From Streptomyces sp. SA15 (GTDB lineage Bacteria; Actinomycetota; Actinomycetes; Streptomycetales; Streptomycetaceae): a stretch of DNA of 56,381 bases. A program made the translations under genes and the position numbers. Of the stretch, positions 18,551 through 25,898 are shown one piece after another; position 1 is the first letter of the stretch; each line of letters begins with the position of its first letter. Below the pieces are notes generated by a model. The model did not search any database, was not told where the DNA came from, and worked only from the letters and a program-made list of their open reading frames with translations. The stretch covers positions 1-56,381 of the forward strand of contig NZ_NTGE01000031.1 in the NCBI RefSeq assembly GCF_002291145.1, read 5' to 3'.

Positions 18551-21433
18551 CTACGCCGGAACGATGTTCACCAGCTTCGGCGCCCGCACGATCACCTTGC
18601 GGACGCCCGCGCCGTCCAGCGCGGCCACGACCTTCTCGTCGGCCAGCGCGACCTTCTCCAGCTCGTCCTCGGAGATGGCCGGAGAGACCTCCAGGCGGGC
18701 CTTGACCTTGCCCTTGACCTGGACCACGCAGGTGACGGTCTCGTCCACGACGTACGCCGGATCGGCCACGGGGAAGTCCTGGTGGACCACCGAGCCGGTG
18801 TGCCCCAGCTTGCGCCACAGCTCCTCGGCGATGTGCGGGGCCAGCGGCGCGACCAGCAGCACCAGCGACTCCGCGACGGACCGCGCCACCGGGCCGCCCG
18901 CCTTGGTCAGGTGGTTGTTCAGCTCGGTGACCTTGGCGATGGCGGTGTTGAACCGCAGGCCCTCCAGGTCCTGGCGCACACCGTCGATCGCCTTGTGCAG
19001 GGCGCGCAGCGTGTCCACGTCGATGTCGGCGTCCTCCGTGTCGACCACGGTGACCTCACCGGTCGCCTCGTCCACGACGTTGCGCCACAGCCGCTGCAGC
19101 AGCCGGAACTGGCCCACCACCGCGCGCGTGTCCCACGGCCGCGACACGTCCAGCGGACCCATCGCCATCTCGTACAGGCGCAGCGTGTCCGCCCCGTACT
19201 CGTCACAGATCTCATCCGGAGTGACCGCGTTCTTCAGGGACTTGCCCATCTTGCCCAGCAGCCGGGAGACCTTCTCACCCTGGTAGTAGTACCCGCCGTC
19301 GCGCTCCTCCACCTCGGCGGCCGGCACCGCGATGCCCCGGCTGTCGCGGTAGACGTAGGCTTGGATCATGCCCTGGTTGAACAGCTTGTGGAACGGCTCG
19401 GCCGAGGAGACGTGCCCCAGGTCGTACAGCACCTTGGACCAGAAGCGCGCGTACAGCAGGTGCAGTACGGCGTGTTCGGCGCCGCCGACGTACAGGTCGA
19501 CGCCGCCGTGCGGCATGCCCTCGCGCGGACCCATCCAGTACCGCTCGACTTCCGGGTCGACCAGCTTCTCGGAGTTGTGCGGGTCCAGATAACGCAGCTC
19601 GTACCAGCAGGAACCGGCCCAGTTGGGCATGGTGTTGGTCTCGCGGCGGTACTGGCGCGGGCCCCTGCCGTCGCCCAGGTCCAGCGTGACGTTGACCCAC
19701 TCCTCGTTGCGCGACAGCGGGGTCTCGGGCTGGGTGTCGGCGTCGTCCGGGTCGAAGGTGCGCGGCGAGTAGTCCTCGACCTCGGGCAGCTCCAGCGGCA
19801 GCATCGACTCGGGCAGGGCGTGGGCGGTGCCGTCCTCGTCGTAGACGATCGGGAAGGGCTCGCCCCAGTAGCGCTGGCGGCTGAACAGCCAGTCGCGCAG
19901 CCGGAAGTTGACGGTGCCCTCGCCGATGCCCTTGCGCTCCAGCCATTCGGTGATGCGCGCCTTGGCGTCGGCGACGCCCAGGCCGTCCAGGGAGACACCC
20001 TCACCGGCGGAGTTGACGATCTTCGCGTCGTACGACACGAAGGCCTCGTCCCACGTCGACGTGTCCGTGCCCCGGCCATCGGTCGGCTCGACCACGCAGT
20101 TGATCGGCAGCTCGAAGGCGCGCGCGAAGGCGAAGTCGCGCGTGTCGTGGGCCGGGACGGCCATGATCGCGCCGGTGCCGTAGCCCATCAGGACGTAGTC
20201 GGCGATGAAGACCGGGATCTTCTCGCCGTTGACGGGATTGGTGGCGTAGGCGCCGATGAAGACACCGGTCTTGTCCTTGGCCTCGGCCTGGCGCTCGACG
20301 TCGGACTTCGATGCGGCCTGCGCGCGGTACGCGGAGACGGCCTCGGCCGGGGTCGCGTGGCCGCCGGTCCACGCCTCGTGTGTGCCCTCGGGCCAGGCGG
20401 CCGGGGTGAACTTCTCGACCAGCGGGTGCTCGGGCGCCAGCACCATGTAGGTCGCGCCGAACAGGGTGTCCGGGCGCGTGGTGAAGACCGTGATGCGCTC
20501 GCCGTCGATCGGGAAGTCGACGCGCGCGCCCTCGGAGCGGCCGATCCAGTTGCGCTGCTGCAGCTTGATGGCCTCGGGCCAGTCCAGCGCCTCCAGGTCG
20601 TCCAGCAGCCGGTCGGCATAAGAAGTAATCCGCATGTTCCACTGGCGCAGCTTGGCCTTGAAGACCGGGAAGTTGCCGCGCTCGGAGCGGCCGTCGGCGG
20701 TGACCTCCTCGTTGGCCAGCACGGTGCCCAGGCCGGGGCACCAGTTGACCGGCGCGTCGGAGGCGTAGGCCAGGCGGTACTCGCCCAGGACGTCGGCGCG
20801 CTCGGCGGCGCTCAGCGCGCTCCAGGTACGCCCGCCGGGCACCGCGCGCTCACCGGACTCGAACTGAGCGATCAGCTCGGAGATCGGGCGGGCCTTCTTC
20901 GCCTCGTCGTCGTACCAGGAGTTGAAGATCTGCAGGAAGATCCACTGGGTCCACTTGTAGTAGTCCGGGTCGATCGTGGCGAACGACCGGCGCTTGTCGT
21001 GGCCCAGGCCCAGCCGGCGCAGCTGGACCTTCATGTTCTCGATGTTGGCCTCGGTAGACACGCGCGGGTGCGTGCCGGTCTGCACGGCGTACTGCTCGGC
21101 GGGCAGGCCGAAGGCGTCGAAGCCCAGGGTGTGCAGGACGTTGTGGCCGGTCATGCGCTGGAACCGGGCGAAGACATCGGTGGCGATGTAGCCCAGGGGG
21201 TGGCCGACGTGCAGGCCCGCACCCGAGGGATACGGGAACATGTCCATGATGAACTTCTTGGGCCGGGCGGCCAGCTCGGCATCGCCGGCCAGGTCACCCT
21301 TCGGGTTCGGCGCCGCGTAGGTGCCCTCGGCGTCCCAGAAGTCCTGCCAGCGTGCCTCGATGTCGGCTGCCATGGCGGCCGTGTAGCGGTGCGGCGCGGC
21401 CACCTCGGTGGCAGCGGGGTTCGTCTCGCTCAT
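18551..21433 (-). CDS. leuS: Leucyl-tRNA synthetase
   Basis: The 960-residue class Ia synthetase charges tRNA-Leu. The HIGH-type motif is in [15 protein letters not shown] (about residue 70) and the KMSKS-type motif in [11 protein letters not shown] (about residue 730). Between them lie the CP1 editing domain (including [19 protein letters not shown]) and the leucine-specific region. The C-terminal anticodon-binding and C-terminal domains ([13 protein letters not shown]) are complete. Start at ATG 21433 (MSETNPAAT) with TTGAGGATC upstream; the frame continues to 21535 but covers the attenuator. A leader peptide and terminator upstream indicate leucine-responsive transcription attenuation. Confidence 0.97.
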   Translation of the reverse strand: MSETNPAATEVAAPHRYTAAMAADIEARWQDFWDAEGTYAAPNPKGDLAGDAELAARPKKFIMDMFPYPSGAGLHVGHPLGYIATDVFARFQRMTGHNVLHTLGFDAFGLPAEQYAVQTGTHPRVSTEANIENMKVQLRRLGLGHDKRRSFATIDPDYYKWTQWIFLQIFNSWYDDEAKKARPISELIAQFESGERAVPGGRTWSALSAAERADVLGEYRLAYASDAPVNWCPGLGTVLANEEVTADGRSERGNFPVFKAKLRQWNMRITSYADRLLDDLEALDWPEAIKLQQRNWIGRSEGARVDFPIDGERITVFTTRPDTLFGATYMVLAPEHPLVEKFTPAAWPEGTHEAWTGGHATPAEAVSAYRAQAASKSDVERQAEAKDKTGVFIGAYATNPVNGEKIPVFIADYVLMGYGTGAIMAVPAHDTRDFAFARAFELPINCVVEPTDGRGTDTSTWDEAFVSYDAKIVNSAGEGVSLDGLGVADAKARITEWLERKGIGEGTVNFRLRDWLFSRQRYWGEPFPIVYDEDGTAHALPESMLPLELPEVEDYSPRTFDPDDADTQPETPLSRNEEWVNVTLDLGDGRGPRQYRRETNTMPNWAGSCWYELRYLDPHNSEKLVDPEVERYWMGPREGMPHGGVDLYVGGAEHAVLHLLYARFWSKVLYDLGHVSSAEPFHKLFNQGMIQAYVYRDSRGIAVPAAEVEERDGGYYYQGEKVSRLLGKMGKSLKNAVTPDEICDEYGADTLRLYEMAMGPLDVSRPWDTRAVVGQFRLLQRLWRNVVDEATGEVTVVDTEDADIDVDTLRALHKAIDGVRQDLEGLRFNTAIAKVTELNNHLTKAGGPVARSVAESLVLLVAPLAPHIAEELWRKLGHTGSVVHQDFPVADPAYVVDETVTCVVQVKGKVKARLEVSPAISEDELEKVALADEKVVAALDGAGVRKVIVRAPKLVNIVPA

Positions 21434-21489
21434 GATCCTCAAAGCTCCATCGATCGTCTCTGCCTGCGGCTGTGACGTTGCGGGAAACG

Positions 21490-21514
21490 AAAAATCCCCT
21501 CGCACAGGAGGGGA
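21490..21514 (-). terminator. Attenuator terminator upstream of leuS
   Basis: On the minus strand TCCCCTC pairs with GAGGGGA (21508-21514 with 21495-21501) around a 6-nt loop and is followed directly by TTTTT (21490-21494). This is a canonical intrinsic terminator lying 57 bp before the leuS start, downstream of a Leu-rich leader peptide. Confidence 0.8.
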
Positions 21515-21527
21515 CGCCGCGCCGATG

Positions 21528-21553
21528 CCGACCACGGTCTCAGCGGTGGTCGG
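21528..21553 (-). promoter_or_regulatory. Leader hairpin (pause or antiterminator element) of the leuS attenuator
   Basis: CCGACCAC (plus 21528-21535) and GTGGTCGG (plus 21546-21553) make a perfect 8-bp stem with a 10-nt loop. In addition, GCCGCGC at the end of the leader ORF can pair with GCGCGGC just before the terminator. These provide the alternative folds expected of an attenuator. Confidence 0.55.
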
Positions 21554-21559
21554 GACTGA

Positions 21560-21598
21560 TCAGCGCGGCCCGCTAAGCAGAAGGCGTACGGCACGCAT
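21560..21598 (-). CDS. Leader peptide of leuS, MRAVRLLLSGPR
   Basis: This 12-codon frame encodes three consecutive leucines (CTT CTG CTT) and ends with TGA right before the hairpins. CTT is a rare codon in Streptomyces, so ribosome stalling would be sensitive to charged tRNA-Leu. There is no ribosome site upstream. A TANNNT -10 element ends 6 nt before the ATG, so the mRNA is probably leaderless, starting at the AUG. The role is inferred: stalling on Leu codons would favour the antiterminator and raise leuS expression when leucyl-tRNA is scarce. Confidence 0.7.
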   Translation of the reverse strand: MRAVRLLLSGPR

Positions 21599-21604
21599 GG
21601 CGTT

Positions 21605-21610
21605 AGGGTA
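21605..21610 (-). promoter_or_regulatory. -10 element for the leuS leader transcript
   Basis: TACCCT on the minus strand fits TANNNT and is 6 nt from the A of the leader ATG, placing +1 at the AUG. The -35 region is weak (no TTGAC at 16-18 nt). Confidence 0.45.
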
Positions 21611-21729
21611 CCGCAGCCGTTGAGCACGATGCGACGCGCTTACGTATGCCTTATGGGCACCGGGTGCCGCCCTCACCGACCCGCCCGAGCGCACGACCGC
21701 ACCCGACAAAAGCTGAACCAAGGTCAAAT

Positions 21730-21744
21730 GTTACTTCGCGTAAC
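21730..21744. promoter_or_regulatory. Inverted repeat upstream of the redox operon
   Basis: GTTAC-TTCGC-GTAAC is a perfect 5-bp-arm inverted repeat in a notably AT-rich intergenic stretch, 138 bp before the membrane heme protein gene. It may be a repressor or redox-regulator site. I do not recognise the family. Confidence 0.35.
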
Positions 21745-21881
21745 AGCTACTAAGGGACATCACAACGGCCCGATCGTCGTTTGATAACAACGCAATAACT
21801 CAAACCTCGTACCCATCGGTATGGAGCCACTTAGAGTGCGGCAGCGGGACCGCTTTCCCGAAACTGCTCGGAGTTGCCCCC

Positions 21882-23201
21882 ATGAACCCTCGTCGTAGTA
21901 ACAACTCGCTCCCCCAACCGGGCCGGTCGGCCTATGGGGTGGCGTCGGCTGTCTTCCTGCTCCTCATACCCGTGATCGTGCTGGTCGGAGGTGACGCGTT
22001 CCGTGAGTTCCTGAACTTCGGCGCCGGCGTGCTGTCCCTCGTCTCGCTCAGCTGCTCGGTGATCTGGGGTCTGGTCGCCCAGGACCGGATCTTCCTGAAC
22101 ACCCGCCAGCGGATCATCGGGCAGGCGGTGCACCGGACGACCGCCGTCGCCTCGATCGCGTTTCTGCTGCTGCACATCACCACCAAGATCGCGCTCGACC
22201 ACGTGTCACTGCTCGGCGCGCTGATCCCCTTCTCGCTCGGCGTCACCGGACTCGAGGGCCTGATCGGTCTGGGCTCCCTGGCCGGCCTGCTCATGATCTT
22301 CGTGGGCGTCACCGGCGCTCTGCGCAGCAAGTTCGCCTCCCCCGCCCCGGTGGCGGCCCGCTGGCGGGCCATGCACATGCTGGCCTACCCGGCCTGGTGC
22401 GCCGCGCTGCTGCACGGCCTGTACGCGGGCCGCGCGGCGAAGCCGGTCTTCGTGATCCTTTACGGCCTGTCCGTGCTCGGCGTCACCGCGGCCCTGGCCC
22501 TGCGCGCCGCGCCGCGCCCGGTCAAGCGCCAGGTCGCCGACCGGATCGCCGCGTTCCTGGGCACCGAGGAGCGACTGGGCCGCGAGGAGCTGGACGCGAG
22601 CCGGGCCAGGGTGGCGGCGGAGTCCACGGGCGCGCTGCCGGGCTACGAGAACCAGCGGGGGACGCCGTCCCGGACGCGCATGACGCCCCCGTACGAGGCG
22701 CCCGCGGCCCCGGAGCCCGCGAACGGCTTCGCGGCCGCCTACCGGGCCGTCTCGACGCCCTCGCGCGCGCGTCAGCAGCAGTCTTATGAGCAAGCCGCTT
22801 TCGATCAGTCTTTCGCGGCCGACCAGACCGCCCGCATGGACCTGCCGCTGGACATGCAGCCCACGGAGGCCATGCCGCGCGTCGACAGCGGCGGCAGCAC
22901 CTCGGGCAGCTGGCCGATCCCGTCGCCGCCACCGGTCGGTGAGGCGCCCCCGTCGGCGTACGACCCGCTCAACGACACCGGATACAACATCCCGGCCTAT
23001 GGCAATTCGGGCGCCTCCGGCTATGGCTCGAGTGATGTGTACGACACCGGTGAGATGAACGCCGTCTACGAGACGTACTACCCGAACGACACGTACAACA
23101 ACAGCGGTCCCGCCACTGAAACACTCCCCGGTGCCTCCTACGACTTCGACGCACCGGGTTCGGGCGAACCTTGGAACACGCCTTCCGGAGGCTTTAAGTG
23201 A
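21882..23201 (+). CDS. Ferric reductase-like/cytochrome b membrane protein with disordered Tyr-rich tail
   Basis: The 439-residue product has about six membrane helices in residues 18-210. His residues in QAVHRTTAVASIAFLLLHITTK and MHMLAYPAWCAALLHGLYAG are suitable for two b hemes, as in ferric-reductase-like transmembrane domains. Residues about 225-439 are hydrophilic and low-complexity, with many Tyr, Asn, Gly and Pro (for example TGYNIPAYGNSGASGYG). The ATG at 21882 has CGGAG 9 nt upstream. The next gene starts within its stop codon (GTGA), so this is likely the membrane anchor and electron acceptor for that flavoprotein. The actual electron acceptor (quinone, metal, oxygen) is unknown. 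Confidence 0.8.
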   Translation: MNPRRSNNSLPQPGRSAYGVASAVFLLLIPVIVLVGGDAFREFLNFGAGVLSLVSLSCSVIWGLVAQDRIFLNTRQRIIGQAVHRTTAVASIAFLLLHITTKIALDHVSLLGALIPFSLGVTGLEGLIGLGSLAGLLMIFVGVTGALRSKFASPAPVAARWRAMHMLAYPAWCAALLHGLYAGRAAKPVFVILYGLSVLGVTAALALRAAPRPVKRQVADRIAAFLGTEERLGREELDASRARVAAESTGALPGYENQRGTPSRTRMTPPYEAPAAPEPANGFAAAYRAVSTPSRARQQQSYEQAAFDQSFAADQTARMDLPLDMQPTEAMPRVDSGGSTSGSWPIPSPPPVGEAPPSAYDPLNDTGYNIPAYGNSGASGYGSSDVYDTGEMNAVYETYYPNDTYNNSGPATETLPGASYDFDAPGSGEPWNTPSGGFK

Positions 23202-24811
23202 ACGAGGCCCTGCCCGACGTACCAGAAGTCCGCGTGGTCGGCCTTCCCCAGCTCACGTCGGGCTTCGACCTTGTGGAAAGACTCGACCTGCCCATGCACC
23301 TGAAGGTGCACGGGCCGCTCGAACCGATGGGCGGAGAGCAGCTCGCGCAGCTCTCGGAGCGCATCAATCTGAAGGGCCGCGGCGGCGCGGGCTTCCCCTT
23401 CCACAAGAAGCTGCGCTCGGTCGCCGAATCGGCGATCAAACGCGGCGTACGGCCGGTCGTGGTCGTCAACGGCAGCGAGGACGAGCCGGCCTGCCGCAAG
23501 GACACGGTGCTGATCAACCGTGCCCCGCATCTCATCCTGGACGGCGCGCTGCTGTGCGCCGAGGCCCTGGGTGCCCGCACGCTCGTGGTGGGGGTCACCC
23601 GGGAGTCCACACAGCGCTCCATGGAGGCCGCGCTCGCCGAACGAGGGCTCAGCAACGGCCGGCGATCGGCGCTACGCGCGCGCGTGCAGCGCAATCCGGT
23701 CCGCATGGTCACCGGCGCCGCCGCCTCGCTGATCCGCTCCATCGACGGCGGCCCGGCGATCCCGCCCGGCCGCAAGGTCAGCGCCTCGCAGAACGGCGTC
23801 GGCGGCGCGCCCACCCTGCTGTCGAACGCCGAGACCTTCGCCCAGCTGGCGATCGCCGCCCGCATCGGCCCCGAGCGCTACGGCAACACCGGTCTGTACG
23901 ACGAGCCGGGCACCGTCATGCTCACGGTCTCCGGCGCGGTCGCCCGCCCCATGGTGATCGAGGTCCCCACGGGCGTGCCGCTGCGCTACGTCCTGCAGCT
24001 GGCCGGCGCCCCGCCGGTCCCGCAGGGCGTGCTGACCGGCGGTTACCACGGCAAGTGGATCGACGCGGCGAGGGTCAACGAGGCGATCGTCTCGCGCAAC
24101 TCCCTGGACGCGGTGGGCGGTTCACTGGGCGCGGGCGCGATCCTGCCGATCAGTCAGGAGACCTGTCCGCTCGGTGAATCCCTGCGTGTGGCGCAGTGGT
24201 TGGCCGAGGAGAGCGCGGGACAGTGCGGTCCCTGCTACCTCGGTCTGCCGGCCGCCGCGCGCGGCATGGAGGACATCCTCAACGGCGGCGGCCCGGCCGC
24301 CCTGGAGGCGCTCAAGCAGGTCGCCAAGAACGTGAAGCGGCGCGGGGCGTGCTCGCACCCGGACGGCTCCGCGATGTTCCTGGAGTCGACCATCAAGGCG
24401 TTCACGGACGACCTGGCCGCGCATGTCCTCGGAACCGGCTGCGGACGGCCCGTGGAGGGCGTTCTGCCGCTCTTCGAGGGCGGCCAGATGCCGACGGGCA
24501 TCCCGGGCGGCGGCGAGTCCGAGGAGAACGGCCCCAGCCGCCAGAAGATCTACGTGGACTGGACGCTGTGCCGGGGCCACGGTCTGTGCGCGGACATCCT
24601 CCCGGAGGTCTTCGAGCTGGGCGCCGACGGTTTCCCGACCGTCGCCCAGGCCCAGGTGCCGCGCTACGCGGAGGCCAAGGCTCTGCGCGCGGTGCGCCGC
24701 TGCCCGGCGCTCGCCCTGCGCATCGAGGAGGACACCCGGTCGCAGGGGTCCACCCGCAACAACCTGCCGGTCCTCTCCCAGGGCCGCGGCCGCCGCGCCC
24801 TGGGGCGCTGA
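23198..24811 (+). CDS. NuoF-like flavoprotein fused to a [3Fe-4S]-type ferredoxin
   Basis: The 537-residue product has the complex I 51-kDa fold: the FMN/nucleotide loop LKGRGGAGFPFHKK and VVNGSEDEPACRKD (about 60-105), an SLBB segment (about 230-300) and an iron-sulfur helical domain. In canonical NuoF the last carries ESCGxCxPC plus a distal Cys. Here it reads ESAGQCGPC (Cys343, Cys346, distal Cys385), so one ligand is replaced by Ala. Residues about 450-515 form a fused ferredoxin with CRGHGLC (C-x5-C) and RRCP, the pattern of actinobacterial [3Fe-4S] P450-type ferredoxins. The GTG start has GGAGG 7 nt upstream and overlaps the preceding stop. It likely passes electrons from NAD(P)H or ferredoxin to the membrane heme protein. 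Confidence 0.82.
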   Translation: MNEALPDVPEVRVVGLPQLTSGFDLVERLDLPMHLKVHGPLEPMGGEQLAQLSERINLKGRGGAGFPFHKKLRSVAESAIKRGVRPVVVVNGSEDEPACRKDTVLINRAPHLILDGALLCAEALGARTLVVGVTRESTQRSMEAALAERGLSNGRRSALRARVQRNPVRMVTGAAASLIRSIDGGPAIPPGRKVSASQNGVGGAPTLLSNAETFAQLAIAARIGPERYGNTGLYDEPGTVMLTVSGAVARPMVIEVPTGVPLRYVLQLAGAPPVPQGVLTGGYHGKWIDAARVNEAIVSRNSLDAVGGSLGAGAILPISQETCPLGESLRVAQWLAEESAGQCGPCYLGLPAAARGMEDILNGGGPAALEALKQVAKNVKRRGACSHPDGSAMFLESTIKAFTDDLAAHVLGTGCGRPVEGVLPLFEGGQMPTGIPGGGESEENGPSRQKIYVDWTLCRGHGLCADILPEVFELGADGFPTVAQAQVPRYAEAKALRAVRRCPALALRIEEDTRSQGSTRNNLPVLSQGRGRRALGR

Positions 24812-24832
24812 ACACACGCTGACACACACGAC

Positions 24833-24866
24833 GAAGGCGGGTCATCCGAGAGGATGACCCGCCTTC
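24833..24866. terminator. Bidirectional terminator between the redox operon and tRNA-Ala
   Basis: GAAGGCGGGTCATC (24833-24846) and GATGACCCGCCTTC (24853-24866) form a perfect 14-bp stem with a 6-nt loop, placed between convergent transcription units. Confidence 0.85.
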
Positions 24867-24874
24867 ACTTTCTG

Positions 24875-24947
24875 TGGAGCTAAGGAGAATTGAACTCCTG
24901 ACCTCCTGCATGCCATGCAGGCGCTCTACCAACTGAGCTATAGCCCC
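24875..24947 (-). tRNA. tRNA-Ala (anticodon GGC)
   Basis: The 73-nt sequence folds as a complete cloverleaf. The acceptor is GGGGCTA/TAGCTCC, the D arm GCTC-AGTTGGTA-GAGC, the anticodon stem CCTGC/GCAGG with loop ATGGCAT (anticodon GGC), a 5-nt variable region, and the T arm AGGAG-TTCAATT-CTCCT. The discriminator is A and CCA is not encoded. It decodes GCC, the commonest Ala codon here. An identical copy lies at 25729-25801. Confidence 0.97.
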
Positions 24948-24985
24948 TTGCAATGTTCCGCCGGGTTTCCCCGGCGGCGACGCCA

Positions 24986-25015
24986 ACTTTACCGGCCCAC
25001 CGGGTGGAGCACCAA
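24986..25015 (-). promoter_or_regulatory. Promoter of the first tRNA-Ala
   Basis: On the minus strand, -35 TTGGTG (25010-25015) and -10 TAAAGT (24986-24991) are 18 bp apart. The predicted start is about 30 nt before the mature tRNA. A GC-rich stem (CGCCG.../CGGCG around GGAAACC) lies in the precursor leader. Confidence 0.55.
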
Positions 25016-25073
25016 ATCGTTTCCCTTCTGTCCGGATACGGCAGCCGATGTCGGCTTACGCGGCCTCACGGCC

Positions 25074-25307
25074 TCACGCCGTGACGAACGAGTAGAAGCG
25101 TTTGAGCGTGCAGTGTTCCTCGAGGAGGCGGCCGTAGATCGGCTCACCCTCCAGTTCGCGGTACGTCTCGATCGGGTCGCCCTTTATGATCAGCGCCCGC
25201 GCGCACTCCTCGCACCAGTACTGGTAGTCGGGGTTGACCGGCTCCATGTCACGGACGATCGGCGTCCCGCTGCCGCACCAGTCGCACTTTCGCCTGTGTG
25301 CACCCAT
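25074..25307 (-). CDS. Small zinc-ribbon protein, function unknown
   Basis: The 77-residue product has two Cys pairs, KCDWCGSG near the N-terminus and WCEECARAL in the middle, spaced to bind one zinc. The rest is acidic and aromatic (DPIETYRELEGEPIYGRLLEEH). I do not recognise a named family. It starts 3 bp after the stop of another tiny zinc-ribbon gene (25311-25484) in the same direction, so the two are one operon lying between two identical tRNA-Ala genes. Confidence 0.75.
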   Translation of the reverse strand: MGAHRRKCDWCGSGTPIVRDMEPVNPDYQYWCEECARALIIKGDPIETYRELEGEPIYGRLLEEHCTLKRFYSFVTA

Positions 25308-25310
25308 CGA

Positions 25311-25484
25311 TCAGCTCCAGATGTGGCCGCAGGCCGTGCACACGTAGGAGATTCCGCCGTTGTCACCGAGGACTTGGGCGACGTGGACGGAACCGCAGGA
25401 AGGGCAGCTGAGGCGGACGACCGTGTCCCGTGTCGACGCTGCTTCGCGGAGGTGGCCGACCTCCACGAGGATGCTCGCAGGCAT
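25311..25484 (-). CDS. 57-residue zinc-ribbon protein
   Basis: An ATG at 25484 with GGGAGG about 9 nt upstream opens a 57-codon frame ending in TGA at 25311-25313. The peptide begins MPASILVEVGHLREAASTRD and has LSCPSCGS and VCTACGHIW, two CxxC knuckles typical of a zinc ribbon. Codon usage and the strong ribosome site support a real gene. The only 3 bp before the next zinc-ribbon gene imply cotranscription. Function is unknown; nucleic-acid or protein binding is plausible. Confidence 0.75.
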   Translation of the reverse strand: MPASILVEVGHLREAASTRDTVVRLSCPSCGSVHVAQVLGDNGGISYVCTACGHIWS

Positions 25485-25553
25485 CACTGCTCCCTCCCGT
25501 CGGGCCGCGCCCCCTTCCGGCCGTTTGATTCTGCCACGGCCGGACCAATACGG

Positions 25554-25628
25554 TCAGCGACGCCTTAGTACCAGTCCGGACACGGCACCCGCCGAGACCG
25601 CACCGGGCAGCGCGAACGTGCACGCCAC
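25554..25628 (-). CDS. Possible 24-residue hydrophobic peptide
   Basis: A GTG at 25628 is preceded by GGAGG at good spacing and opens a 24-codon frame ending in TGA. The product begins MACTFALPGAVSAGAVSGLV and ends LRRR: a short hydrophobic segment with a basic tail, as in micro-membrane peptides. There is no other support, so it may be chance. Confidence 0.3.
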   Translation of the reverse strand: MACTFALPGAVSAGAVSGLVLRRR

Positions 25629-25690
25629 AGCGCCTCCAGAGAGATATACGCCCCGCAGGTCCAAGTGACTCAAGCCGGGACGGCAACAAA

Positions 25691-25720
25691 AAGATCCCGT
25701 CCCTCAGGGGACGGGATCTT
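25691..25720 (-). terminator. Terminator after the second tRNA-Ala
   Basis: AAGATCCCGTCCC (25691-25703) and GGGACGGGATCTT (25708-25720) make a perfect 13-bp stem with a 4-nt loop. An A-run at its plus-strand left side gives a U-run in minus-strand RNA. It lies 8 bp beyond the tRNA 3' end. Confidence 0.88.
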
Positions 25721-25728
25721 CCGTGCCG

Positions 25729-25801
25729 TGGAGCTAAGGAGAATTGAACTCCTGACCTCCTGCATGCCATGCAGGCGCTCTACCAACTGAGCTATAGCCC
25801 C
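25729..25801 (-). tRNA. tRNA-Ala (anticodon GGC), second copy
   Basis: This 73-nt copy is identical to the tRNA at 24875-24947, including the anticodon loop ATGGCAT and lack of encoded CCA. The six bases just upstream of the mature 5' end (GCAAGG, read on the minus strand with the tRNA start) are also shared. It lies downstream of the phosphatase gene of the nadD operon. Confidence 0.97.
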
Positions 25802-25861
25802 TTGCGCCACGCGGCGGAGCCGCATGGTGTTTCGCCCAGCTCGGTGGGGCGAACAAGAAGA

Positions 25862-25891
25862 ACTTTAGCCTGCGACCTGCCGGAAAGTGAA
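25862..25891 (-). promoter_or_regulatory. Promoter of the second tRNA-Ala
   Basis: -10 TAAAGT (25862-25867) is identical to that of the first copy. The -35 TTCACT (25886-25891) is 18 bp upstream on the minus strand, just past the end of the phosphatase gene. Confidence 0.5.
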
Positions 25892-25898
25892 ATCCAGG

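Noticed and set aside
19587..20633. Apparent TTA codons in leuS, obg, TagF-like and other minus-strand genes
   Set aside because: Each TAA seen on the plus strand falls across a codon boundary (for example CGT-TAT, GGT-TAC), so none is an in-frame TTA.
21434..21660. T-box riboswitch upstream of leuS
   Set aside because: No T-box consensus (such as TGGNACCGCG) or long specifier stem; the Leu-rich leader ORF and terminator fit peptide attenuation better.
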